A stretch of 64,000 nt of DNA, taken from assembly GCA_036362985.1 (NCBI GenBank), contig JAYGXS010000002.1, positions 11,167,502 through 11,231,501 of the forward strand, written 5' to 3'. How positions within the stretch are numbered: the first letter of the stretch is position 1; every line of letters starts with the position of its first letter. The translations under genes and the position numbers were made by a program. This document shows, one piece after another, positions 34,060-44,979 of the stretch. The notes under the pieces are model-generated. The model did not search any database, had not been told where the DNA came from, and saw only the letters and a program-made list of their open reading frames with translations. This DNA is from Ligula intestinalis. Lineage: Eukaryota > Platyhelminthes > Cestoda > Diphyllobothriidea > Diphyllobothriidae.

Positions 34060-34431
34060 TGGGTCTCGCGGCCAGCCTCGTAGTATAACTGCGGTCAGTG
34101 TATATGCATTTGTTCGCCCGTTGACCGTTGGTTGTGTCCTTTCCACTGATAACTAATGGCTGCGTCTCCCTGCGTATCCCTCGAGGCTGACGTGTTTGAA
34201 TTTGCGCTAGCGTTCTCATCGACCTCCTCGTCCTTAGAGGATGTACTGAGCAATTGTTGACGCTGGTTCGGAGGGCTCTCAGCCTCGCAGGAGTCTCTTC
34301 GCAAGAACTTGCCACGCCGGTCAGGTGACGCTCGATCGCTGCCACCGTCTACCCCCGCGGGTGTCGGTGGTCAGCCCTGCGTAACATACACTGGCTATGG
34401 TTATAATATGAGGCTGACCGCGAGACGCATT
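34060..34431. repeat. Fold-back element of about 370 bp
   Basis: The arms 34060-34135 and 34345-34431 are inverted copies. GTCTCGCGGCCAGCCTCGTA and GCGGTCAGTGTATATGC on the left match, reversed, CATACACTGGCTATGG and GAGGCTGACCGCGAGAC on the right. The opposite-strand ORFs inside are not supported as genes. It lies in the putative first intron of micro-exon gene 2. Confidence 0.6.
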
Positions 34432-34829
34432 CATCTAAGGCCCTTTGTGGGAAGCGATGACAGGGCTACACGTGTGCTATATGCAGTTGCGGTCATACCT
34501 GATTTTCAGAGGTAGATGATGCCATCAACAATTACATTATTATGTATTATATCAGTGAAAAATGCCGTAGAACTATCACATCAACATCCCATACGGATGC
34601 TGAACTCGTGGTAATTAACGGTTAAGGCGCAGACTGCCACACATGTAGTCGCGTGGCCACTGCTCACTATTAATATTGCGCATCCTGTGCCTTCGTCGAC
34701 CCTTTCTACGATTGTCTCTAATGATGGGTTCAAGCAAGAATCCGAACCGACAGGCCAATTAACCTCCTGTGCCAGTTATTGCATCACCTCCCTCCGAACT
34801 GCTTCCTAGGAACTGGCTTGCATGCTACT

Positions 34830-35960
34830 AAAAAGGCTTGTATCTATTAAACCTTTTCTTATTTTACAAACGTGCCGGTGGAAGAGACCATAAAACACAT
34901 ATGTGACGTTATTCGAGGCATGAACTACCAAATATGTATGCCCATGAAAACCTTCAAAGAATTACTTAAGCGATGCACACAAAATGTGTAATTTCTCTGC
35001 AATGGCCGCTTCTGCAGACAGAAAGATGGCGGTGCGATGCGCTCATCACTTGGCCCGTTTCTTGCAAATGTCTTTATGGGCAAGGTCAAGAAAACGGGTC
35101 TATGGGACACCATCAATAACCTTGCATTTGTGGATGATATGTTCTGCCTGACAGATTAAAACACTGATACTGACGTTCTGGTCGCGAAGTTTAACAACGC
35201 GCATCCATCGCTCAAGTTTTCTACGAAGACTGAGAAACACGATGAAATGGCGTTCCCTGATGTCTTTCTGCGAAGGCAAAACGCTGAATTTATCCTGCAT
35301 AGAGTATCCCGAAAGAAAACCTGGACGGGAATGTACATTAACTTTCACACTTTTGTTTCCCAAAAACTAAAAATAAATTAAGTTTGGGGCTTAGCATCTA
35401 GAATACGAAGGATCTACTCTTCTGAAACTGTCGAAGCAGAATTCCAGCAGCTGCACAACATACTTCTTGAAAATAAATATCCAAAACAACAAGCATGCTA
35501 CCATAACCAATGAAAATAATAAAAGTGTCCCTGAGACTGCTTTTTTTAGGCAAGGTACGTGAGCACATACTAGCCTTGTAAGGTAAAAGTGAAAATAGGT
35601 CGATCTCGAGTCCTATTCTCGCACATCTTGTCCATAAGAATCCTCGAATCGATACAAATGAAGACTTTCAGGTTGTCTACCAGACACCAGCTAACATTTC
35701 CAAGCGCCTACGCCAACGGGCGCTTGCAACAGCTGAAGCAGTGGCTATACAGCTAGCGATTCCACTTCTGTTTTGTCAGAAGACGCTGACATAAGCATTC
35801 TCACTTCCGTGGCCGACCCGGACGCCAGTTGGCGATCGCACATCGCCCTACCCCCTAGTGACAGTTGCTCGCTCCATGCAAATGACAGTAATTATCACTC
35901 CATGTACCTGACTCCTGACCAATGAACACAACTAAACCCAGGTTTCTCCCCTCTCCCAGC
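34830..35960 (+). pseudogene. PLE reverse transcriptase plus C-terminal tail, GIY-YIG deleted
   Basis: Plus-strand words are FTNVPVEETIKHICDVI (34870), KTFKELLKRCTQNV with stop, MRSSLGPFLANVFMGKV (35040), FVDDMFCLTD (35129-35158, the YVDD box as FVDD), HPSLKFSTKTEKHDEMAFPD and VSRKKTWTGMYINF. After about 35500 the similarity jumps to VREHI, ENRSISSPILAHLV and RALATAEAVAIQLAIP, so the endonuclease region appears deleted. Several stops and frameshifts make it inactive. It sits between the candidate first exon and the later exons of micro-exon gene 2. Confidence 0.8.
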
Positions 35961-36459
35961 ACACGGACCTTTACGCACCAATCTCGCCATGTGGGCGGCG
36001 TAAAAACGATGAGGAAAGAGGGTTATTGTCTTGACGCCTGGGATTCCCTCTGGAATCCATCATCAAAGACAGGAGCTGACAACGGAAATGTGTAGTTCAC
36101 ATATAAACGATATTTATAAGCTCCAGTCACTAGGCTTCTGCATGCTTATAGCTTTAAACAGCCCCGGCCCGCTGCGGGTCGTGATCGTGCTGGACTTGGA
36201 CCTGATGATTTTTTAGCCAGCTGACTCACTGGGGAATGGCTCTCAAATGGCGATTTTTTTTGCCAAAACTGAGTCTCGGCAACTTATATGGGTTGGGATG
36301 GTCATCGTACATGTTCGACTAGGACGCGCAAACCATGAATCAGAAAGAATTATGGCCCACGCGATTGTCACCTCTGGTGAAAATTTCCATCTCCTTGAAT
36401 TCGAAAGTGGGACAAGTTCTCGGTGAATGAGTCGCAACTTGGTGTCATATTTCCTATAG

Positions 36460-36481
36460 ACTCAGAAACAACTTATTCCCG
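36460..36481 (+). CDS. Possible 22-nt micro-exon of gene 2
   Basis: TTCCTATAG precedes ACTCAGAAACAACTTATTCC plus CG, then GTAGCT. Read in phase 0 it gives TQKQLIP and ends in phase 1, which would bridge the phase-0 signal exon to the phase-1 exons. The donor is weak, so this remains a suggestion. Confidence 0.25.
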
Positions 36482-36767
36482 GTAGCTCTAAGAAATGCAT
36501 ATTTAAATGAATATCAACTGTTAACGACTGGCATAAACATTGTATAAACATTTTCAGATACTTGTTTAATATGAATTAAGATATAATGTTAACATTAAGT
36601 GGTTATTTTTGCTAAAACGATTTGCATTTGACTGCACTATAATTTCTAATTATCCAAGTAAAATAATCAGGTACCAACATCTACAAAATGAAATGATAAA
36701 ATGATAGAATAAATGGAAATAACCATGTTTACCTGCGCCCTTTATTGCTACCTTAATTTTATCCAAG

Positions 36768-38091
36768 CTTGGGGAGATAAACGTTTTCATTCCACTAACG
36801 TTAGCACTCATTCGACTGGACGTAAGGTGCCCACTATGAGGACTGCCGACTTAATGAACTTCAAAAACTTGTAGAAACTTCCAAAAGGATGTAACTAAAA
36901 GGGTGAAAATATATATTTTAGCGGATATAGCCCTCGATCTTGGAGGTACACCTTGATTTGGGTAACCATTCAGTAATTTGGTTGTGGTGGAGACTACTAA
37001 CTTGGATTTAGGCAGTTTAGTATCTTAAACACGTTTCTGAAGTAGTTTATGAAGGCAGCAAATTATATAGCCTTCCTGTTTCTTTTTAGCGGTTCATAAG
37101 GCGTCGCATGGCGAGCGAGAAAGAATAGAGATTAAACGCCACTGGAGCAGAGCCTTGATCGGTAAATGCTGTTCTTGTTTTTTGTCAACTTCATCTATAT
37201 AATTCAGAAATAATTGTAAATCTCAAATGCTTGCGATTAAGAAGACAAGTTCTTGACAAATAGGATTCACACATATGCTGCCCGGGGCTGATTTACAAAT
37301 ATTTATCCTTGCCTATTCTTAATTTTTAAAGATTTGGTCTACGTTCAAATCCAACAAAACATATTAGTTTTGTTACATCTGATATGTTCTCGAATGCTAA
37401 AATGTACCAACCATAACCTCAACAAGTAATAATGTACAAGTTTGAAATGTAATCTGAGCCCTAATTCAAAGAGCCTCGTGATAAGCCGATTATTTAAGTC
37501 CAAATGTTTGCGAGTTTTTTGTCAAGTTGTTAGTTTTGAATGCGGAGCAAACGTTAATTCCTTTCTGGCAACCGTTTATGCAACCTTTTAGTCAACAGAT
37601 CTCTGGCTCCAAATTGTGGTTGGCAGCAGATAACGGTAACTCGGCAGTGGACTAACAAAAACAAGGGTAATTGCGGAAATCGCTTTTTACATTATTCAAA
37701 TGCATTCTGGAGTCTGCATGACATTTCACCAGGCCTCAGAGAAACGAACAAATGCCGGCATTAAGCTTATTATAGTTTTTGTAATTTTTACAGGTTCGAC
37801 GGTCATGCCCGAAGCATCTAAACCTAACCCGATGAGACAAATGCAATACTCAATTTGTAAGTTGCTATTTTAGAAATGTGTAAAATTTTTACACATGTTT
37901 TTTTTCGCCTGGATTTTTATCAAAGAAGTACACTTTCTTTTGTAGGTGGTAAAAAACGCGGTCAACCATTTTGCAGTACAATTTCACCTGCCTACTCACC
38001 GAGTATCAAGCTGAAGACTTCATGCGAGAACAGCCCGGTTCATCGACCAACTAGATATCGAAATGACTATCACCGAAGATGCCCTAGTTAA
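36768..38091 (+). CDS. Micro-exon gene 2, paralogue of gene 1
   Basis: Exons: 36768-36821 (54 nt), optionally 36922-36945 (24), 37090-37161 (72), 37592-37666 (75), 37794-37856 (63) and 37946-38091 (ends TAA). All introns are phase 1 with AG acceptors. Donors are GTAAGG, GTACAC, GTAAAT, GTAATT and GTAAGT. The 72- and 75-nt exons align without gaps to those of gene 1: ERIEIKRHWSRALI against EKIMVERYWNKAPV, and NRSLAPNCG...ITVTRQW against NKACDPNCG...IIIARTW. The 63-nt exon has the same length and phase. The last exon starts CGKKRG and contains SPAYSPSI, like GKK...SPAYGKSPS in gene 1, then an Arg/Tyr/Cys-rich tail of about 25 residues. The Ser exon of gene 1 is missing. AATAAA lies at 38241-38246. 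Function unknown, likely secreted if the signal exon belongs to it. Confidence 0.75.
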
Positions 38092-38240
38092 ATGTTTGCC
38101 GCGTCGGCCTTTTTTGACTGTTTAAAATTGGGCTTTATGTGCATTTTAAAAAATAGTGTAGAATTTTTTACGTGTAACTATTGACAACCAATCTATTAAT
38201 TCCTTGTTAAACACAAAAACGGAAAAAATATTTGATTTAA

Positions 38241-38246
38241 AATAAA
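38241..38246 (+). promoter_or_regulatory. Candidate polyadenylation signal of micro-exon gene 2
   Basis: AATAAA, 150 bases after the TAA stop, is the first canonical signal found downstream on this strand. Confidence 0.45.
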
Positions 38247-38259
38247 ATATATCTACGTG

Positions 38260-39340
38260 TTAATGGACTTTTGTATACTCTGCATCCTATTTGGTCTTAC
38301 ATTATGACAAACGTCGAAACTTCAGCGGCACCTCTTTCTCTCTACCACTGGTTCAAGAGGAACCATTAATCTTGTATGTCTTATGATCTAAGAAAACAAC
38401 GATAAAACTTTCCCAGAAAACACCACGGAGTGCCAGAAGCCCAGCGCATGTTGGTTTGTTTACCAGGCGTTACGCCAGCGAGCAAGCTCTCACCTCCTAC
38501 GATGCGTTGTTAACGCTGACAGTTTGGTATCCAGCAGACAGAATGCGGGACTAGATGTTAATGCAGTCACAATCCTTCCTACTCCGTGGCCTGTGTTGAT
38601 GCTTCTGCTTTCACTGCTGTCGGAGTGACGGAAAGATAAGGACCGTGTGTCTTCCTTACTGTCAAAAAGTACATAACCTCTAGTGATAGAAATGGCTGTG
38701 GGGGCCACTCATCTACTAAACTAGTGCTATCATGAGCGACCGTGTGAGACCGTCCCAACTTTATGGCCTTGTAGGTGGGGCCAGGCTATTTGGATGCATC
38801 GCGGAACGACCAAACTCTATGTGTAGCCCTCACTGGCCAAGCTCTTAAAGGGCTTCGCTATAGAATCCAGCGTACCTTAATGCTCGTTGCAGAAGGCATT
38901 ATTTGAACTGCACAGAGCCCGCATGTCCCGTAATTAGTGTCGCTCGTGTGTTTCTGTGATCACATGACCGCAAACTGGATTCATGCCGTGCAAGCCACTA
39001 TACGTACTCTCGGCACCAGATACTTGACAAGACCGCACCTTGAGCATCCATACTCACGACACATAAACAATTTCCCCAATATAATATATATTGCCCACTG
39101 GCAGATTGCCAAATGGCGGGGTTACTACGTTCTTCTCAAGACTAAGAGCCTTACATAATGAACTTCTGGAGTTGATCTCTATGACAGCGCTGTTTCGATC
39201 GTAACCCACGTTCAATTTCCGGCCCTAGGCACACTGTTATAAGCTTGTGTGTTCCTGTGTCAAACTGGTTATGTCCCGCCGTTACGCGATTAGGAAAAGA
39301 AGGTAGAAAGGGATAGCAGATCGTACTTTACTGTTACTAG
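38260..39340. other. Unassigned stretch, possibly repeat-derived
   Basis: A segment near 38455-38500 (VYQALRQRASS in one frame) faintly recalls the PLE C-terminal word VIYQ...LRQR, but nothing around it supports a PLE. No gene is supported. Confidence 0.3.
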
Positions 39341-39750
39341 TTCTGCTTGTACCTCGGCGTTGTCTTCTGTGTGTCCATCAGCAACGTGTTTTATGTCGTC
39401 GGTAGCGCGTCTCGGCAACAGGGCGTCGTGTCCCAAGAGCAGAATGCCCCTCTGCTCACAGCCTCGCTATTTAAAAGCCAGCAGTCACTGTTCCCTGTTG
39501 GGCCTCCACGGGTGGCCTCTATAAGCAGCCGTCGTGCCCCAGCCATCATGTCCTCTGGTGACGCTTGGTGCGCTTGCACGCTTTGCCCCTGCCCAGGCAT
39601 GACGTCACGGATGGCAGACCCCGGCCCGTGGTTGTCCTTTCGTGCTCGCGTGTTGGCCTTTCCATGTCGCTCTCTTTGCTCGCTCTGCATGCATCGGTGG
39701 TTTGTCCGATTCCTTTGTTCTAGTGCCCTCAGAACAGCCCGAGAAGAAAA
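39340..39750 (+). other. GC-rich segment preceding a SINE
   Basis: ORFs occur on both strands with no motif. TATTTAAAAGCC at 39469 and TCTATAAGCAGCC at 39518 look TATA-like, so an LTR promoter or SINE-composite head is possible. It is not supported as a gene. Confidence 0.3.
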
Positions 39751-39754
39751 CGAG

Positions 39755-39960
39755 CTCGTACCTCAGTGGTTAGAGCATTAGACTCAGATCAAAAAGGTCA
39801 CGATTTCGAGCCTCGGGGGTGCACCACTTGGGGTTGGGTGTGACTGAGCGACGGTGGTTAGTCAGCCAGAAATGACCACTACAGTCTCTCTTTTATTTGC
39901 CGGTAATGCTATCTGCCTTGACTTGAAGCCACTGTGCGGCTGCTGTCAGGGCCCAAAATG
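39755..39960 (+). repeat. tRNA-derived SINE, family B
   Basis: GAGCTCGTACCTCAGTGG, TTAGAGCATTAGACTCAGAT (A-box region) and GGTCACGATTTCGAGCC (B-box region) are followed by TCGGGGGTGCACC. This is the best preserved copy of the family. It retains Pol III box spacing but not a clean cloverleaf. Confidence 0.7.
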
Positions 39961-39964
39961 AGAC

Positions 39965-41630
39965 ACAATGCACAGCGAGACGATTGAGTTCTCATAACGA
40001 TCGGAGAATGTTCATCAACGAATGCAAATAATTTTTCTTTAGCAGCCTATCCTTACAAAATGTGCTTTTGACGAGTGGTCAGAAAAAACTCTTTTAAAAG
40101 CTGGCATCCTGACCTAAATGAAATACCTTGAGATATGGCTGTTTGACAACTAAAGTTGAAATGATACCTAGGTGCTTTTTCCGTATGAAAATATGATTTT
40201 AAATTTGCGGCTGACATTTATTGAGATAGGGAATCTGTTGCAGATGAGCCGTTAATCTTTCTCGTCCGTTGCATTCCAGCTCGCATGAAGCTGCCCTGCA
40301 AGTAAACCGAGGTTTTTGAGGTAGAAGAGAGTGTGCTAGATGCTTCAAAAGACTGCTGACTATTAATTAATTCGACTGACACTGCGCGAAGCGAAAACAC
40401 GTTAGACATAGCCAATCTCGATGTATCAACTATCGCGTCAGTGTTTTACCAAAGTATCTGATTTAAGTCACAGCTCGAGCTCTCAGCATCTTCAAAAGTA
40501 ACCTGATGCTCAGTTTTTGCTCAATTTTTAACTGATTTAACTGGCCTGCGTTCTTAATTATGCTTTTTTCCAGTCTGTTGCAACACCCTTCCAGCAAGTT
40601 TAATAGCCGTACGGAATTTAGTCCTCAGCAGGGAAGACTAAAGTGTCCTGAGGTTTCAACGGTTTGACATTTAAAACCGTGAGCACGAGAAAATAGCGGC
40701 AATGGCGAGTTCCATACCTAGTTTCTGTGCAGCTGGTCTTTCGATTTTACTGGTCCTTGCTTTCATTCAACAACGTTGACTGAAACCATCGGCAGTAAAC
40801 AGGCGCCAGGGACCTTAGAGCTGACTTATCTTGTCATTGAATGGACAGTTTTTGTATCTATAAAACACTAAGAATTTGAATATATGTTTCCAGAAATATA
40901 TTATTATTAATCAAAGATAGATGTGCATGTAATGTGTAACCTAACAGTTCTTCGCCATCAAAACGAGCATATATGTTGTAGGATATGACCAAATCAGATT
41001 TTTAGGGGTAGGTTATGTAAGCCCCTCAGCCATCACCAAAAATGGGATACGGCTGTGTTAGTAATGGGGCTTTCGCTAGTGGGCCATTACCCTAGACGAC
41101 CATGGAAATGATCAAAAGAAAAGATAAAAAATCAAGACCACATTCCACACTCAACACTCAAAAATTAAATAAAAGTACCACAATCCAGAAAAATTGTACA
41201 CCTAGATTTCTATAGGAAGTTCTTAATACTATAATGTAACCCCCATAGCTATGAAATAATAAATCGATCTAGGTCGATCTACGAATTTTTAACCCCGGGA
41301 GCTCCCATAATCTATCTTTATTCTGAACTTCAAACAAATCAGTAACAAGTGGAGTAAGGCTTATTTTCATTCATTCTGAAAAATTACAAGAGCAAAATAT
41401 CCCATACAGCGATAAAAAGTTCAGAAAATAGAAATAGTGGAAGCGCCGGTTGAGCTGTTACGTCAGCAATGTAACGCTAAGTATATTTTCCGCCTCTGTG
41501 CAGAAATGATAATTGTTCTTGCGTACAACTTTCGCAAATGGCACACCTCTCCCATTGTCTTGCCTCGAGCGAAACTTTGCGATCGTAATTGTTTCGTATA
41601 AACTGAAGGCAGACATCCCAAGAAATGTTA
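39965..41630. other. Stretch without supported genes
   Basis: No recognisable coding region or repeat family was seen. Short ORFs at 40218-40415 lack motifs and splice context. Confidence 0.4.
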
Positions 41631-41634
41631 CTTC

Positions 41635-42290
41635 AAGGAAAGGCGTCCTTCGGGAAAAGGAGAAAGTTTATTCAGTAAAGTTTCGACACTGGATCCCCAG
41701 GTCGTCATCAGACTTGAGAGGAATGTGCAAATAGCAGTTAACATTTCAAAGTGCTGATACAGCTATATAGTCATATGTAGTGGGCATTAATGGAGAGTTA
41801 CAATTTTCGTCACATCTTGGTGGACATGATTAGCAGTCGCAATGGCGTAATGGCTCATTGGCAAGTGTAATTTGAGTTGGTCCGGAGTCAGCACAATTCA
41901 TCCGGTGTGGACGCTAATTGCGGTTCATTTTGGTCCATTTTTTTTCAACTGCAGTCTTTTCGACCTTTTTTGAGGTGTTTGAAAACTCCAGCTAACTCGA
42001 TACGCCGGTTGATACATAAATCATCGGAGTGCATGGCCTCAAGAAATTCTTGGCCTTTTTGGAGGGTTAAACTCCGACGATGCGCGTTTTGTCCCATGCA
42101 AAGGTTTTTCCTGTGTCAAGGCAATGCATAGCCACTTCAAAAAACGGTCATGTCTTTTTTCTGCTGATTGGTGTTCGCGTATGCGTGTGAAGACGGATCT
42201 TCTTTTTTGGCCTGTTTCATGACGACCTGAGGATCCAGTGTCAAACATTTACTAAATAAACTTACTCATTTTCCCAAAGGACGTCTATTC
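41635..42290 (-). mobile_element. PLE-derived fold-back with endonuclease-flanking coding remnant
   Basis: The inverted arms 41635-41715 and 42215-42290 both read, on their own strand, TGACGACCTG, GGATCCAGTGTC, AAAC, AATAAACTT and TTTTCCC...AAGGACG. Between them the minus strand carries a decayed PLE C-terminus: VFTRIREHQSAEKR, a GKTFAWDKTRIVG-like segment in another frame, and LCINRRIELAGVFKHLKK. AATAAA in both arms could serve 3'-end formation. The ORF is broken by frameshifts. Confidence 0.7.
41676..41711 (-). ncRNA. Hammerhead-ribozyme-like motif in fold-back arm
   Basis: CTGATGA, then CGACCTGGGGATCCAGTGTC, then GAAAC. GAC-CTGG pairs with CCAG-(T)G-TC around GGAT, a strong stem II with one bulge. 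Both conserved cores are intact. The downstream base triplet for cleavage is not obvious. The partner arm (42219-42246, plus) has TGACGA and CAAAC, so its cores are degenerate. Confidence 0.5.
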
Positions 42291-42604
42291 TTGAAATTCA
42301 AAGATGTTTTCGTCAAGACAAAATCTGGTCGCGGCAACAGCATAGATCCATTGATTAATTATACGGAGTAGGGGCACCTATCGACTTGTCATTATTTTTT
42401 ATCACTAAGCTTGTTTAAAAATGACTCCTTATATCATATTTCCACACAACGTGATTTTCGGCTGCATATTAAAGTGACCTATTGAAAATACAAAGAGGCG
42501 AGCAGATAACTTTTGCCTGTGGGAACGCATATACCAATCTTCCTCAAATTCTAAGTGCTCTATAATGTTTAATTTTTGCTTCCACAAAATTTTCTGGTCC
42601 AAGC

Positions 42605-42815
42605 GCCAGTATGGACTGGAGAATAAGAAGGACAATATGGAACATAAGGAAAACGAAAAGAAGAGGACAGAGGAAAGGAAAATAAGGACGAATATAAGGT
42701 GAAAAAATTGATAAAGATAGGAAAGGAACAAAAGGGGGAAGGGAAAAAAGGGAGAACGAAAAATAAAATGAAAAAGGTACAAAAAAGAAAAATAACAAGG
42801 AAACTAATCAAGTTA
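42605..42815 (+). repeat. Purine-rich tract of about 210 bp
   Basis: The plus strand is overwhelmingly A and G with very few C. The complementary strand gives Phe/Ser/Leu-rich ORFs in all three frames (42429-42820), which are composition artefacts and not proteins. Confidence 0.8.
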
Positions 42816-42979
42816 GCCACGGGTTACATTTCTGCACGAGCATTTTACGGTAATCAATATAAATGTTCTCTGTTAAAGCCCCTGGTTTTGCTCCTACAGC
42901 TAAGTGGCGCCAGATTACATGAATAATACGGACCGTGCACTTGTCATAAGCCTCAGCCATACGGCTATCGTCTTAATAA

Positions 42980-44780
42980 TCGTTCAAAAGTGCTTTTAAA
43001 AACCTCTCGTAGATTAAACTCGGCTGTTTATCACCTTCCAAAGGAATTCTATTTGCCCGGCGCTTAAAATTTAAAATACACATACTTCTGAAATTTGTTT
43101 CGAAAGGTATGAAAGAGGCCTGAATTGACATACCAGACAACGCTACATAAAAATGCAATGTCCCACAGCCCATCTATGTTTTTTCGTGTGACATATTAGC
43201 ACCGGCACATAATTCAGGCACGCTGTGAAATATAGTAGTATCAGCTAAAATCGCTTTATATTATCAAGTAGCGAAGGAATATTTATGATGGTTATATGTG
43301 TGCGAAATATCCGTCATCTCCACGTAGCCAACTTTTGCTAACATATGCGAGTTGCGTTCCAAAATATGAATATCGTAGTTGTGCACCACATATATTCCAT
43401 TTCTGAGATCAAATTCTTCCAAATATGAGCTATATTTTCGCTAATCTCCTCAACACTTACACATGTTGTAATACGGTTGCATCCTTAATCATGATGATAT
43501 GTACCCTGCTATGCATTTACTTGCAAGCAGTCACCAGTTCAACCGCTTTTCATAACACTACTCATATTCTTTAAACAACTCTCTAATGCATGTTAGTTAC
43601 ATCTTTTCAACGACTTTTAACGAAGACCTTGACCATATATATTTTATTAAATTTAACTAAATTTATTTTCAAATATTAATGAGTCAGAGTTTCAGAAAAC
43701 ACACGTTCGATTTGAACACATACGACACCTTACAGGAACCGCACTTTTGTAAACGCTGTCAACTATAATTATGTACGGGATCTTAGTCTCAGCAGTGTTG
43801 ATACGACAATATGTAAACTTTCTGTGATGTGTCACCTAGCATTTTTGTCGAGGCAAGATGACAATGTTGGTAATTTATGGTCGAGTAAGCACAAACAGTT
43901 TATGCCAGTTTGATCTTAATATCTGTAGCGAATGAAGAATAACAAAGATGGCCTCTGAAGTTTATAACTGTTCTTTCGTTATCACCATTCACTAAGCTTT
44001 ACCTATTATATTTACCTTTTTAATTCTTGCTTTGGGCAACTCATATACTTGTGTGCATCTTAATAAAAAATTTTTTAAACCACAAGGAGTCCTTTATCAC
44101 TCAGTTAAATATTCGCTTGAACTAAAGCATCCAAAGAAACAACAAACTAATTCGGGAGGTTGTCAGAAAACAGTTATTTGCCATGCGTAAGACGTAATGA
44201 CACTCTAGAGATATTATTTTGAACGACTCGTAAAAAGTGTTATAGCGTACGAACCTGCACAGATAATGGGAGCAAAATACGTTAAGCTTAAAACCGTTGG
44301 CTGGACTTATTGCCATAGCATATATGCGTATTTTTCTTCTTGATGCATCAAAGAACTAAATAGAGAATATGGTTCTGTGTGAAGAAAGTAAAGTTATGTG
44401 GATACACCGTAAATGGAAGGTCTGAGATTTTCTTGACCCTTTGATGATTAATTCTGCAGGACGGACTCTTAAACAAACAATGAACAAGTTTGACCGCACA
44501 GAAATTAAAGCATAAACAGATCAACATCGCACAAATTCAAACATCTCAAAAACATATCATATCAAAAGTGCTTCTATTTATGACGTCCTACCAGGTAATT
44601 TAAATACCGCAACCAAGTTAGATATCTCCCATCTGCGTTAAATAAAAAAAGAATATAAATATGTACTGAAATAAATTTCTCTAAAAGTCCATAGTAAAGA
44701 CAGAGAAGACCTCATTTTGCTGTCAAAATTTGACACTGGTAGAGAAGACACACGATCAAGCACTGGAACTGATTGCATTT
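42980..44780. other. AT-rich stretch, nothing supported
   Basis: No gene, RNA or repeat family was recognised. Short ORFs at 42973-43173 and 44122-44316 lack motifs. Confidence 0.45.
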
Positions 44781-44783
44781 TTT

Positions 44784-44819
44784 CTGAGCTTTCGGGCTCC
44801 TGTAGGAGTCCATCGTCAG
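44784..44819 (-). ncRNA. Hammerhead-ribozyme-like motif with strong stem II
   Basis: Minus strand: CTGACGA, TGGACTCC, TACA, GGAGCCC, GAAAGCTCAG. GGACTCC and GGAGCCC pair at six of seven positions around a TACA loop, directly between the two conserved cores. CTGACGA differs from CTGATGA at the position that is variable in natural hammerheads. The 113-aa ORF on this strand overlaps it and is not supported as a gene. Confidence 0.5.
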
Positions 44820-44979
44820 AGGTGGAAAAGCAGCAACAAATGGGGTTGCTACTTGCGGCGTGCGCACAATAACTTAAAATTTTGAACGTGTTGAAAATCA
44901 CTATTTTTGTGTTTGTGTCGCCGACTCGCACTGTCGAATGCGAGCATTCTCTTTCGTTCGTAAATGTGACATTAATCAC

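Noticed and set aside
38440..38710. PLE C-terminal fragment
   Set aside because: Only one short word (VYQALRQR) resembles PLE. No neighbouring motif or terminus supports it.
39347..39781. 144-aa Cys-rich ORF that might be a secreted protein
   Set aside because: It runs into a tRNA-derived SINE at its 3' end and has an equally open opposite strand. There is no convincing signal peptide with splice context.
39755..39830. tRNA gene
   Set aside because: A and B boxes are visible, but acceptor and anticodon stems do not form a clean cloverleaf and the same core recurs as SINE copies.
42429..42820. Phe/Ser/Leu-rich ORFs in all three minus frames, resembling membrane proteins
   Set aside because: They are the complement of a purine-rich tract. 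Three frames open together is a composition effect, and no splice or start context supports them.
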